This document shows positions 6,585-14,545 of a DNA stretch of 26,936 nt, piece by piece. Under the pieces are notes generated by a model, which was not told the origin of the DNA, searched no databases, and saw only the letters and a list, made by a program, of their open reading frames with translations. This DNA is from CBDUQN01 sp965369375. GTDB taxonomy: Bacteria; Krumholzibacteriota; Krumholzibacteriia; Krumholzibacteriales; Krumholzibacteriaceae. Both the position numbers and the translations under genes were made by a program. Within the stretch, counting starts at the first letter, position 1; each line of letters begins with the position of its first letter. The stretch covers positions 1 to 26,936 of the forward strand of contig CBDUQN010000041.1 of assembly GCA_965369375.1 (NCBI GenBank), read 5' to 3'.

Positions 6585-9500
6585 ACTTTTTCAGTATTGA
6601 ATATATAGTGGGTTTTGAAATTCCGAGCAAATCGGCGGCTTTGCTCTTATCGCCTACCTTTTCTATTATTTTTTTTGTGACCGCTCCCTTCAACTGCGGG
6701 AGGATTGGATCGGCTTTGGAGAACTCGAGGTTTTCGAGAAGTGTGTCAATGCTCTCTTCGAGGGTAGCCTTCGATTTCGCTTGAAAGCTTTCCGCGTGCT
6801 TGACGATGTGCTCGGGGAGATCCTCCGGCAGGATGGTTTCTTTCTTGGATATGATGATCAGCCTCTTGATGGTATTTTCGAGCTCCCGCACATTTCCGGG
6901 CCAGCTGAATCCGTTGAGGTATGCCATGGCCTCAGGTGATATAGACTTGATGGGAATATTGTAAATACGGCAGAATTTCGTCAGGAAATGATTGGTGAGC
7001 AACTCGGTATCTTCTTGTCTTTCTTTGAGATCCGGCACCCTGATCGGAAAGACGTTTATACGGTAGTAGAGATCTTCCCTGAACGTCTTCTCTTTAACGC
7101 ACTGGAAGAGATTTTTATTGGTAGCCGCGATAATCCGGACATTTGTCGAGATTTCCTTGGTGCCTCCGACGCGGAAGAATTTCTGTTCTTCGAGGACGCG
7201 GAGCAATTGCGGTTGAACGGCGAGGGGCATATCGCCGATCTCGTTCAGGAAGATCGTACCCTCGTTCGCCGACTCGAAATGGCCTGTCTTCTGCCGGTGC
7301 GCCCCCGTAAACGAACCGCGTTCATGGCCGAAAAGTTCGCTCTCGAGCAGTTCCTTGGAAAAGCCGGCGCAGTTGAGCGATACGAACGGTTTGTCTCTGC
7401 GGTGCCCGACGTAGTGAATCGTTTTGGCTATCAAATCCTTGCCGACACCGTTGTTGCCGGTCAGCAGTATCGTTGTGTCCATGTTCCTGATACGGTCTAT
7501 CTCCTCGCTAATCTGCCTCATCGCCCGGGAGTTGCCGATTATGTCCTGGAATGTGGTTTTTTCTTTTAAGCTGGATGCGGGTGTTTTGGAAACGGCCCGG
7601 CGCTTTTTAATCTGCCCGGCTCTCCGAGAGAGGAGTGCCTTCTCGAGACCGAGTGCGACCAGTTGACTGAAAGCGACAAGGAAACTGTGGTCTACGTCCG
7701 AAGTGCCGACGCCGCTGTCCGGCGAATCGAGGTAGAGAAATCCCGTCACTTCATCCTGGATCCAGAGCGGGATGCAGAGGATGCTCGGATATTTCTTCAA
7801 GAACTCCTTGCTGACTTTTTCCGGTGGGACGTTGGTTCGCGAAATGTCGAATGGATATCCGAGTTGTCTCGTGATAAGAAGAATCGTGATTATGCTTTTG
7901 TCCTTCAAGATGCTCCGAACCGGAGTTTCTTCGCTCGATTCGAGAACGCGGAATGTGTCCTTGCCGTCACTTTGCAGAATCAGAACGGATCGCTTCATGC
8001 CGGTTATCTTTCTCGCCATTTCCGTGATCGTTCTGTGGAGCTTGTCCTGGTCGTGTATCGTCCTGATGATGGATGAGATTCTGCAGAGAGCCTTGAATCG
8101 GGCCGAATCGGTATGTATCGCATCCAGCGTCAGCATGGATTGCTTATCGAGTTTTTCGCGAAGATTGTCGACTTGATGGGGAATGTTCTTGCTGCCGCTG
8201 AGAATCGATGTCGCTCTGAGAAGATATTCACGCGCGAGCGGCTCGTTTCCCTCTTTCATGTACAGTTCGCCGATTTCGGCTTCCACGATCGCAGCTATGA
8301 TTTTCCTGCCGAGGAGTGAAAGCTCGACGCTCGCTCCTTCGAGCTTTCGCATTCCCTTCTTCCGCTTGCCTATGGCTAGCAAAATGCGGCCGTCGAGCAG
8401 GTTGAGCAGCACCGATTCGAGCCGCGAACCTATTTTCTGGTTCAGCGGCGCCGCCTGTTTCAAAAGTGCGGTCGCTTCCTTGATTTTTCCCTCGGAAAGG
8501 TTCAGCTCTCCCAGTCTGCGGAGCGTGACGGCCCGTTCCGGAAGTGACATCGTCTTTTCACAGAGGTGCAGATCCTGGTAGTAGTAGTTTCTCGCCTTAT
8601 CGAAGTTGCCCTGAAGATATTGAATTTCTCCCATTGTGCCGTAGGCTTCCGCAAGGAGTTGCTGGTTGCCGATATCTTCGGCGAGCCTGCCGGCTATCTC
8701 GCAGTTTTTCTCCGCTTCTTTCAGTTCCTCCTGGTCGAGGTATGCGAGGGCAATGTTCATATGAGCGGCAGCTACGCCGGGAAGAGCGTTGTGGCGCTGC
8801 TTTATCTCCATGCTCTTTCTGAAAGATTCGAGGGCCTCCTCAATCCGGCCCATAGACCGGTAGACGAGTCCGAGATTGTTGTAACTCGTCGCGACTCCGA
8901 TTTCATCCTTGCATTGCTCCCTTATCGAAAGGCACTTGTTGTGCCATTCCACCGCCTCATCATATCTGCTCCTGTTCCAGTTCACCGCTCCCATCAGATT
9001 GCACGCCTGAGCAATTTCGATGGGGCACTGCTTGTCATCGAGCAGTTTGATCACAAGCAGGCAGTTTTCCCATGACTTGTTTAATTCCCCCATCCGGAAG
9101 TGAATCCAGGCAAGATCGAGATAGAGCTTCGCCCGTTCATTCGACTGCAGATGATCTCCGTGGGTGTCGAGAGCCTTTGCCAGTATTTTCTCGGCCTGGA
9201 GGAAGTCTCCTTTCTTTTCCCGAATCTCGCATTCACGGCGTACCGCTTCTACGGCAAGGGTTCTGAATTCCGCGGCGATTTCCTTTTTGCCCGTTTCCTC
9301 CCGGCACCGGGAATAGAATTTTTCCGCCTTGCCCATATCTCCGATCATTGAGAAGTAGTTGCCGAGTTCCAGCAGGAGGTTGAGCTGCTTCTCCTTCGGC
9401 AGAAAGCGATCGAGCTTATTGCTCAGGTAACTCTCATTGAAGCAGTTGATCGCGCCGAGCAGTTCACCTTTCAGGATTGTATGAAAGAGATCATACCCCT

Positions 9501-11220
9501 TTAGGGCGGCCTGTGCGTTTTCTCCTCCTTTGACGAGGTGGTAAAAGATATAGATGGATGGAATGTTTGCTTTCTCCTCGAGGATATGAGCGATGTTTCT
9601 GTGGATCTGTTTTCTTCTCCTCGTGGGAATAGCATCGAGAATGGTTTCGCAGAGACTTCTGCTGGAGATGCTGTAGGCGAGACAGAGTGATCCCTGCGCG
9701 AGGTCGGAGCATTCCGCTCTCGTAGCAACGATGCCCATGGCGGTGAGCCTGCCGAGCGTTCTGTAGATGTCGGTTTCCTCCGTCGAGTAGATGAATTGAA
9801 GAAACGCGAGGGGGATTTCGAACTTGAAAACAGCGAGAAAGTTGAGAATAGAAGTTTCTTCCTCACTCAGGACATCGAGGATTCCGATTGAACGCTTTTT
9901 CCTGGTGCGGCGCTTTTCGAGAAGGAGCGCCTTCGATTCGAAGTTCATGAAGGCGAGGGATCGGTCCGCCTTGAGGCGGCCGAGCAGTTGTTTTTCTGAG
10001 GAAGGAATAAGGTGCGAGATGATACGTTTTTTCTCCCCCTTGCCGCAGGCCGGCAATGAGATCTCCTTGATAGAGACATCCTTTTTGTTACATTCCTTGT
10101 GCAGTGTTTCCGCTATATACGTGGGCAGTTCTTCATTGACCGCGACAACGGTGAAGGCATACCGGTCGATGCAGCGGCACAGGGTGTCAATGAAATAGCA
10201 ATCGAGGAACATCTCTTGAGCATGATTGTCGATGAGCACGAATTCGTGCTCGACACACGCTCCCTCTTCTTCATTATCCTGGAACATGTTCTGGAGGCTC
10301 ATGATTTCGCCGCTCGTAAAGCCCCACTCGTCCTTGAGCAACCCGGAGATAAGATGCAGCAGCCGGGTTTTTCCCTCTCCGGCTTTGCCTTTCACGATTA
10401 CAAGATGTTTTTCGCCCGCGCGGGCTTTCACGGCGGCCTGCTTGATCGTTCTCATGGTGATTGCGTGCGGGCTGTATGGGGGCTCTCTGTTCGTGAACAG
10501 GAGCGGATCGTATTCCGAGATGCCGCAGAATTTACCGAGAGAGGTCACTATGTCGAAAAAATCATTGCCGTTCGATTCGATCCCGAGAGAGGCAAGGCGT
10601 CTCGATAGTTCCGCGCACGTTTCCGCATAGCCGGTGTCGAGATACTTTGAAAATTTCTTGAAGACGGCGCCTAGGTCGCACAGGTCGTTGTGCACCGGCT
10701 CATCGATTTTCTGAAATTCGGCGTTTGCGCCCTCGAGCATGTTGAGAATCTGGTGCGGCAAAAGATAAGCGGTGGGAAGGATCGTAAGCGATCCGTTCAG
10801 CAAAAAAAGAGAATCGATTCCAAGATTGTTGAATGTTGTTCCCGCTGCCATACGAGAGAGAACCTCGGACGTCAGGAGTTTCAGCAGTTGTGCGCACCTA
10901 TCCGGATTCATCGAAGGGAGGGCTTTTGTCAGGGGAACCGGCTCGATGAAAGGGAGCAGAAATGTAACGCCGCCATCATTTTTCTGAAGGGATAACAGAG
11001 GCAGAATGATTCCGCCGCTCTCTGAAAACAATTTGTCCCTCATCTTGAGATCTTCGAGGGATAAGGTAACACTCGATGGAAGCTTGAGCGTGAACAGCAG
11101 GTAGTTTTTCTCGTTCAGTGAATCGGTCACACTGAAACCATACCAGGGAGGATATTCACCTAGGACCTTCTTGATCACGTACCGTGATGCGAGGCCTTTT
11201 TCGAGATTGTTGCCCTTCAT
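6568..11220 (-). CDS. Sigma-54 enhancer-binding protein with kinase-like N-terminus, STAND-type ATPase, TPRs and GAF
   Basis: This 1550-aa regulator has, in order: a divergent protein-kinase-like region (about 10-230) in which the catalytic loop reads NNLGIDSLFLLN and lacks HRD and DFG residues; an ATPase with Walker A GKAGEGKT (K284) and a VLIDN Walker B; a long TPR superhelix (about 580-1010); a GAF domain (about 1040-1195); a sigma-54 AAA+ domain; and a Fis-type HTH at the C-terminus (about 1504-1548). The AAA+ domain has Walker A TGNNGVGKD (K1261), the sigma-54 contact loop GSFTGA (1302-1307), Walker B FLNEIGDM (N1326 instead of the usual Asp), an arginine-finger region FREDLYYR, and WPGNVREL. 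It should integrate a signal through TPR/GAF and open sigma-54 promoters. The layout recalls PknK-like kinase-ATPase-TPR regulators with a sigma-54 output. It heads an operon with the selenoprotein candidate and NIF3 protein. No clear Shine-Dalgarno precedes the ATG. Confidence 0.93.
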   Translation of the reverse strand: MKGNNLEKGLASRYVIKKVLGEYPPWYGFSVTDSLNEKNYLLFTLKLPSSVTLSLEDLKMRDKLFSESGGIILPLLSLQKNDGGVTFLLPFIEPVPLTKALPSMNPDRCAQLLKLLTSEVLSRMAAGTTFNNLGIDSLFLLNGSLTILPTAYLLPHQILNMLEGANAEFQKIDEPVHNDLCDLGAVFKKFSKYLDTGYAETCAELSRRLASLGIESNGNDFFDIVTSLGKFCGISEYDPLLFTNREPPYSPHAITMRTIKQAAVKARAGEKHLVIVKGKAGEGKTRLLHLISGLLKDEWGFTSGEIMSLQNMFQDNEEEGACVEHEFVLIDNHAQEMFLDCYFIDTLCRCIDRYAFTVVAVNEELPTYIAETLHKECNKKDVSIKEISLPACGKGEKKRIISHLIPSSEKQLLGRLKADRSLAFMNFESKALLLEKRRTRKKRSIGILDVLSEEETSILNFLAVFKFEIPLAFLQFIYSTEETDIYRTLGRLTAMGIVATRAECSDLAQGSLCLAYSISSRSLCETILDAIPTRRRKQIHRNIAHILEEKANIPSIYIFYHLVKGGENAQAALKGYDLFHTILKGELLGAINCFNESYLSNKLDRFLPKEKQLNLLLELGNYFSMIGDMGKAEKFYSRCREETGKKEIAAEFRTLAVEAVRRECEIREKKGDFLQAEKILAKALDTHGDHLQSNERAKLYLDLAWIHFRMGELNKSWENCLLVIKLLDDKQCPIEIAQACNLMGAVNWNRSRYDEAVEWHNKCLSIREQCKDEIGVATSYNNLGLVYRSMGRIEEALESFRKSMEIKQRHNALPGVAAAHMNIALAYLDQEELKEAEKNCEIAGRLAEDIGNQQLLAEAYGTMGEIQYLQGNFDKARNYYYQDLHLCEKTMSLPERAVTLRRLGELNLSEGKIKEATALLKQAAPLNQKIGSRLESVLLNLLDGRILLAIGKRKKGMRKLEGASVELSLLGRKIIAAIVEAEIGELYMKEGNEPLAREYLLRATSILSGSKNIPHQVDNLREKLDKQSMLTLDAIHTDSARFKALCRISSIIRTIHDQDKLHRTITEMARKITGMKRSVLILQSDGKDTFRVLESSEETPVRSILKDKSIITILLITRQLGYPFDISRTNVPPEKVSKEFLKKYPSILCIPLWIQDEVTGFLYLDSPDSGVGTSDVDHSFLVAFSQLVALGLEKALLSRRAGQIKKRRAVSKTPASSLKEKTTFQDIIGNSRAMRQISEEIDRIRNMDTTILLTGNNGVGKDLIAKTIHYVGHRRDKPFVSLNCAGFSKELLESELFGHERGSFTGAHRQKTGHFESANEGTIFLNEIGDMPLAVQPQLLRVLEEQKFFRVGGTKEISTNVRIIAATNKNLFQCVKEKTFREDLYYRINVFPIRVPDLKERQEDTELLTNHFLTKFCRIYNIPIKSISPEAMAYLNGFSWPGNVRELENTIKRLIIISKKETILPEDLPEHIVKHAESFQAKSKATLEESIDTLLENLEFSKADPILPQLKGAVTKKIIEKVGDKSKAADLLGISKPTIYSILKKYDKKH

Positions 11221-11259
11221 AGCAGATTGCGAGAGTTAAGTTTCTTGACTCGTTAAAAT

Positions 11260-11287
11260 ATTTTACGTGGTTTTGCAGATTTTGCAA
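11260..11287 (-). promoter_or_regulatory. Sigma-70-type promoter for the activator-selenoprotein-NIF3 operon
   Basis: On the minus strand TTGCAA (11282-11287) and TAAAAT (11260-11265) are 16 bases apart, about 40 bases before the ATG at 11220. The palindrome GGAAAATTTTCC directly abuts the -35 box upstream and could be an operator. Confidence 0.35.
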
Positions 11288-11299
11288 GGAAAATTTTCC
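11288..11299. promoter_or_regulatory. Perfect 12-bp palindrome next to the -35 box
   Basis: GGAAAATTTTCC is a perfect dyad immediately upstream of the proposed promoter for the sigma-54 activator operon. The position suits a dimeric regulator, but no regulator can be named. The rest of the gap to 11398 is AT-rich with no gene seen. Confidence 0.3.
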
Positions 11300-11398
11300 C
11301 CTCCATTCGTCGGCATGAGGAGTGAAGAAGGCTTTATCATATTGTAATAATTGTAATTAATTAGTAATCAGCGGGATTCGATGAAGCGGAATGGTGTG

Positions 11399-11743
11399 TT
11401 ATGGAACGTAGAGCAAGCGGCCGCAGTTTTCGCAGGTGATGAGCTCGTTTTTATAAGCTGCGGAGAAGAAGGAGGTGGGGAGCTTGACGAAGCAACCGAG
11501 GCACAGGTCCCGCGTAACAGGCAGGATTGCCATTGTATAGTGACTTGCGAGCCTTTCGTATCGCTGCAGCAGCGTGACAGGGATCTTGTCGGCCAAGTTG
11601 ATCCGGGCTTCTTGAAGTTCATCGAGGCCCGACAGCTTGAAGCCGAGATTCTTGAGCTCCTTCGAGGTCGACTTGTCTTTCACTTCCTTGATCATGATAT
11701 CGAGGTCCTGAAGCGCAATCAGGCATCGATGTTCTTCTCTCAT
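11399..11743 (-). CDS. C4-type zinc-ribbon protein (short zf-RING_7/DUF164-like)
   Basis: This 114-aa protein ends in a zinc ribbon with two Cys pairs, CLGC (C81, C84) and CENC (C104, C107), 20 residues apart. That arrangement resembles the C-terminus of the zf-RING_7 (DUF164-type) family. Family members are usually about 230-250 aa with a long N-terminal coiled coil. Here that part is reduced to about 70 mostly helical residues, so this is a short variant. Its start overlaps the stop of the upstream EIIA gene (ATGA), indicating coupled translation. The family is proposed to bind nucleic acid or act as an adaptor; the function here is unknown. Confidence 0.7.
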   Translation of the reverse strand: MREEHRCLIALQDLDIMIKEVKDKSTSKELKNLGFKLSGLDELQEARINLADKIPVTLLQRYERLASHYTMAILPVTRDLCLGCFVKLPTSFFSAAYKNELITCENCGRLLYVP

Positions 11744-12231
11744 GCTTTGTCTCCCGCGAGAATCGCAATGAGGTCACCGAATTTGGTGACTTCGGAGAGC
11801 TTCTTCAGTTTTGCCGGCTTTTGAACGAGATTGATGAGCTCGCTGAGAAGCGCGAGATAGACCTCCGCGCCCTTATCAGACGGTGCGAGAATGAGGAAAA
11901 ATATCTTTGTCGGTTTACCATCGAGCGCCTCGAAATCAACACCACTCGAAGAACGGGCGAAGAGGAGAGTCATTTTCTTGATAGCGAGCGATCTTCCATG
12001 AGGAAATGCAACGCCCTTTCCGAGACCCGTGCTGCCGAGGCTCTCCCTGTTCTTGAGCATCTCGATAATGAAATGTTCATCGGTAATCCGATTGTGTTTG
12101 GCGAGGTGTTTCACCATTTCCATGAGCACGGACACTTTTTTCCGTGAACGGAGATTGAACAGACAAAAATCTTCCTCGAAGAATGAGGCGAGTTTCGCAG
12201 CTTCCATACCTTTTCTGACTTTCGTATTCAA
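11740..12231 (-). CDS. PTS EIIA(Ntr)/fructose-type EIIA-2 domain protein
   Basis: The protein has up to 163 aa and is one PTS EIIA type-2 domain. The phosphorylatable histidine is H78 in GKGVAFPHGRS, preceded by the typical NRESLGSTGLG segment. As a stand-alone domain without EIIB/EIIC it resembles PtsN (EIIA-Ntr), a regulatory phospho-protein that reports PTS, nitrogen or potassium status rather than moving sugar. The longest frame starts at TTG 12231, with AAGGAA about 6 bases upstream. That AAGGAA overlaps the proposed -10 region, so ATG 12207 (start of MEAAKLASFF, closer to typical PtsN N-termini) may be the real start of a 155-aa protein. It overlaps the zinc-ribbon gene by 4 bp. Confidence 0.87.
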   Translation of the reverse strand: MNTKVRKGMEAAKLASFFEEDFCLFNLRSRKKVSVLMEMVKHLAKHNRITDEHFIIEMLKNRESLGSTGLGKGVAFPHGRSLAIKKMTLLFARSSSGVDFEALDGKPTKIFFLILAPSDKGAEVYLALLSELINLVQKPAKLKKLSEVTKFGDLIAILAGDKA

Positions 12232-12241
12232 ACCTGTTCCT

Positions 12242-12270
12242 TTTATAGCAATTTACGCTTCCTTTGACAA
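12242..12270 (-). promoter_or_regulatory. Sigma-70-type promoter for the EIIA/zinc-ribbon genes
   Basis: On the minus strand TTGTCA (12265-12270) and TATAAA (12242-12247) are exactly 17 bases apart, five of six matches in each. The predicted transcription start near 12235 is only a few bases before the TTG codon at 12231. That favours ATG 12207 or a near-leaderless message. Confidence 0.5.
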
Positions 12271-12331
12271 TATATTTTTGCTATTCTGCACCGGATTTCG
12301 GTGTATTTTTCAATCCTTCAGCGGAAAAGGC

Positions 12332-13273
12332 ATGGGAGACGGTCAAACTGACAGCGGTTTCGTTCTGAGGATCAAGGGAGCGGACTATTTTGTAGCGACC
12401 GGCAGCGGCGAAGTTCGCTGCATTCTGAGGGGAAAGTTCCGTCTCGTGGAAAGCCCGGAAGAGGTTTTGCCGGTCGTTGGAGACGATGTAACGTTCAGAA
12501 GGGAGGGCAGCCTCTCGAACGGCGGTTCCACGGGACTTCTTACGTCGATACTTCCGCGGAGATCGATTTTTGCCAGAAGCGGCGCCTCGGGGAAGCGCAG
12601 GGTGAGAATCTTCGCTGCGAATCTAGAAAATGTCATTCTCGTTTTTTCCGTTGCCGAGCCTCGAATGAACGTTCGTCTGATCGATCGGATGCTCGTCGCC
12701 GCGGAAGCGGGGAGGATGAAACCGGTACTCTGCATAAACAAGACGGATCTCGCAGAGCATCTCGATGCGGTCGAGAAGCTCATACCTCCCTACCGTGAAA
12801 TGGGATACAGAGTCATCCTGTGCAGCGCATTGCAGGGTGAGGGGCTCGACGGCCTCGAGCGCCTGATGCGGGGGAAAAAATCGATCATGGTAGGTCCCTC
12901 CGGGACGGGTAAGACGTCGATTGTATCGGTAGTGCAGCCGGGATTGAAACTCAGGATCGCGCGCATCAGCAAGGCTACAGGGAAAGGCCGCCATACGACC
13001 ACTCATTTCGAGCTTCACCCCCTCGATGGAGGCGGGTACCTGGGGGATTCGCCCGGAATTCGGGAGTTCGGTATCTGGGGGGTGTCGCAGGAAAATCTCG
13101 ATGAATACTTCAGGGATTTCGATCCCTACCGCAGCGAGTGCCATTTCATGACGTGTACGCACAGTCACGAGCCGCGATGCGCAGTCAAGGAAGCGGTGGA
13201 CGATTCCTTGATCACCCCGACCCGGTATGACAGTTACCTCAGGATTCTCGAGACGTTGCCGAAGAAGATATGA
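12332..13273 (+). CDS. rsgA: Ribosome small-subunit-dependent GTPase A
   Basis: RsgA (YjeQ) is a circularly permuted GTPase that acts late in 30S subunit maturation. This copy is 313 aa, a normal length. Domain order is an N-terminal OB fold (about 10-80), then the permuted GTPase: G4 NKTD (136-139) comes before G1 GPSGTGKTS (188-196), then G2 GKGRHTTTH and G3 DSPGI. The C-terminal zinc knuckle is intact (C270, C275, H277, C283). The frame is open far upstream, but ATG 12332 fits the family start and has purine-rich GCGGAAAAGG before it. It is divergent from the EIIA gene across a 100-bp gap. That gap also holds a small CACCG/CGGTG hairpin followed by T-rich sequence (12287-12310), just ahead of the gene. 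Confidence 0.95.
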   Translation: MGDGQTDSGFVLRIKGADYFVATGSGEVRCILRGKFRLVESPEEVLPVVGDDVTFRREGSLSNGGSTGLLTSILPRRSIFARSGASGKRRVRIFAANLENVILVFSVAEPRMNVRLIDRMLVAAEAGRMKPVLCINKTDLAEHLDAVEKLIPPYREMGYRVILCSALQGEGLDGLERLMRGKKSIMVGPSGTGKTSIVSVVQPGLKLRIARISKATGKGRHTTTHFELHPLDGGGYLGDSPGIREFGIWGVSQENLDEYFRDFDPYRSECHFMTCTHSHEPRCAVKEAVDDSLITPTRYDSYLRILETLPKKI

Positions 13274-13287
13274 TCAATAAAAGAGGT

Positions 13288-13309
13288 GGGGCGACTTTCC
13301 AGCCGCCCC
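13288..13309 (+). terminator. GC hairpin after rsgA (no U-tract)
   Basis: GGGGCG (13288-13293) and CGCCCC (13304-13309) form a 6-bp stem with a 10-base loop, 14 bases after the rsgA stop. No run of T follows on either strand, so it may be only a weak terminator or a 3'-end stabilising structure. The remaining sequence to the glycosyltransferase start has no clear gene. Confidence 0.35.
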
Positions 13310-13414
13310 GAGGTAAGGAGGGATTAAAACAGTTTAACGAATGATCCGCTCTCAGTTATATGTTACGTTTCAGCGTGAGAATTGTTCCAATTTTTTTTCG
13401 TTTCGAGGCTCATA

Positions 13415-14545
13415 TTGATAAAAAAATTGGAAAAGAGAGGGAAAGTTGCACTGGCCCGCTTGATAGCGCTTTTCTTGAGGATCGATGCGATAGAACCGAA
13501 GGATCTCGAGAGGATGAGGATCGGGAGGCTTCTCGTTATCCGTCAGCATAATCAGATGGGTGATATGCTTCTCGCCGTGCCGGCGTTCAGGGGATTGCGC
13601 AGGCGCTTTCAGGACGCCCGAATCTCTCTCATTGCGGCTCCAATCAACACCGACGTTATGCTCAACAATCCCTATCTGGACGAAGTCTTTCTCTATGCGA
13701 AATGCAGCCACCGGATGCGTCCAGACCGGCTCATTCAGTTTATCCGCACGCTCCGGAAACGGCGGTTCGACACGGTGATCGTTCTCAACTCCGTCTCGTT
13801 TTCCATAACGAGCATGCTCCTCGCGCTGGCGAGTGGAGCGGCGATCCGCATAGGCTCGACGAGCCGTCCCTTTGGACATGATCTTTCAGCGAGGTTTTAT
13901 CACCTCGAGTTGCCCCTTCCCACCGATGTCGAGCTCGCGGACATGCACGAGAGCGAGCATAACCTCTATCCGCTCACCGCGATCGGAGTGGATGAGACGG
14001 ATCTGTCCTCTCTTCTCGTGCCGTCGCCGGAGGAGGAGGAAGCGTGTGAGCGATTTGTTTCGGCGTCGTTTCCCGGCGGGGAGGAATTCGTCGTAATTCA
14101 TCCCGGGGCCGGAAAGCTGTCCAATATATGGCCGCCGGCGAAATTCGCCGATGTTTACAGATTGCTCAATAGAAAACATCGGCTCGAGGCTGTTGTTGTA
14201 AAAGGGCCGGTCGACCGTGAGGCCTTCGATTCGTTTCTGCGCGTTGCCGATTACCCGAGGGTCGCGCTTTCGAGCCCGAGCATCGGGTTCCTCGGCGCGC
14301 TCATGAAGAGAGCCGCCCTTACCCTGTGCAATGATACCGGTGTGATGCATATCGCGGGTGCCGTCGGCGGACGCTGTGTGGCGGTGTTCGGACCGACCGA
14401 TCCATCGAGGTGGAAGCCAGTCGGCGATCATGTGGTGGCCGTTCGATCGCATGACGCACGAATAGAGTCTGTGTGCGTTGATACCGTTTTCACGGCGGCC
14501 GAGGAGCTTCTGGGGGGGGCTACCGGGGAACGAGGCGGATATTGA
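13415..14545 (+). CDS. Glycosyltransferase family 9 (ADP-heptose:LPS heptosyltransferase-like)
   Basis: This is a GT-B fold, GT9-family enzyme of about 376 aa. The N-terminal half opens with LLVIRQHNQMGDMLLAVPAFRGLRRRF, the typical (V/I)R...GD(V/M)L...P.(L/F)..LR motif. The C-terminal donor-binding half has VVIHPGAGKLSNIWPPAKFADVY and CNDTGVMHIAGAVGGRCVAVFGPTDPSRWKP, the conserved D-(T/S)-G-x-x-H and FGPTDP signatures. GT9 enzymes usually add heptose to LPS core or sugars to related envelope glycans; donor and acceptor cannot be read here. No ATG near the start looks good. TTG 13415 has GAGG 6 bases upstream; TTG 13382, TTG 13427 and ATG 13514 are alternatives. It ends 26 bp inside the convergent kinase gene. 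Confidence 0.88.
   Translation: MIKKLEKRGKVALARLIALFLRIDAIEPKDLERMRIGRLLVIRQHNQMGDMLLAVPAFRGLRRRFQDARISLIAAPINTDVMLNNPYLDEVFLYAKCSHRMRPDRLIQFIRTLRKRRFDTVIVLNSVSFSITSMLLALASGAAIRIGSTSRPFGHDLSARFYHLELPLPTDVELADMHESEHNLYPLTAIGVDETDLSSLLVPSPEEEEACERFVSASFPGGEEFVVIHPGAGKLSNIWPPAKFADVYRLLNRKHRLEAVVVKGPVDREAFDSFLRVADYPRVALSSPSIGFLGALMKRAALTLCNDTGVMHIAGAVGGRCVAVFGPTDPSRWKPVGDHVVAVRSHDARIESVCVDTVFTAAEELLGGATGERGGY

Noticed and set aside
5397..6608. 403-codon plus-strand frame across the selenoprotein gene
   Set aside because: It is antisense to a gene with clear family motifs, and its product has no recognisable domain.
12264..12292. Plus-strand TTGACA as an rsgA promoter
   Set aside because: No acceptable -10 box lies 16-18 bases downstream; the nearest TATTCT is only 12 bases away. 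The same bases make a better minus-strand -35 element.
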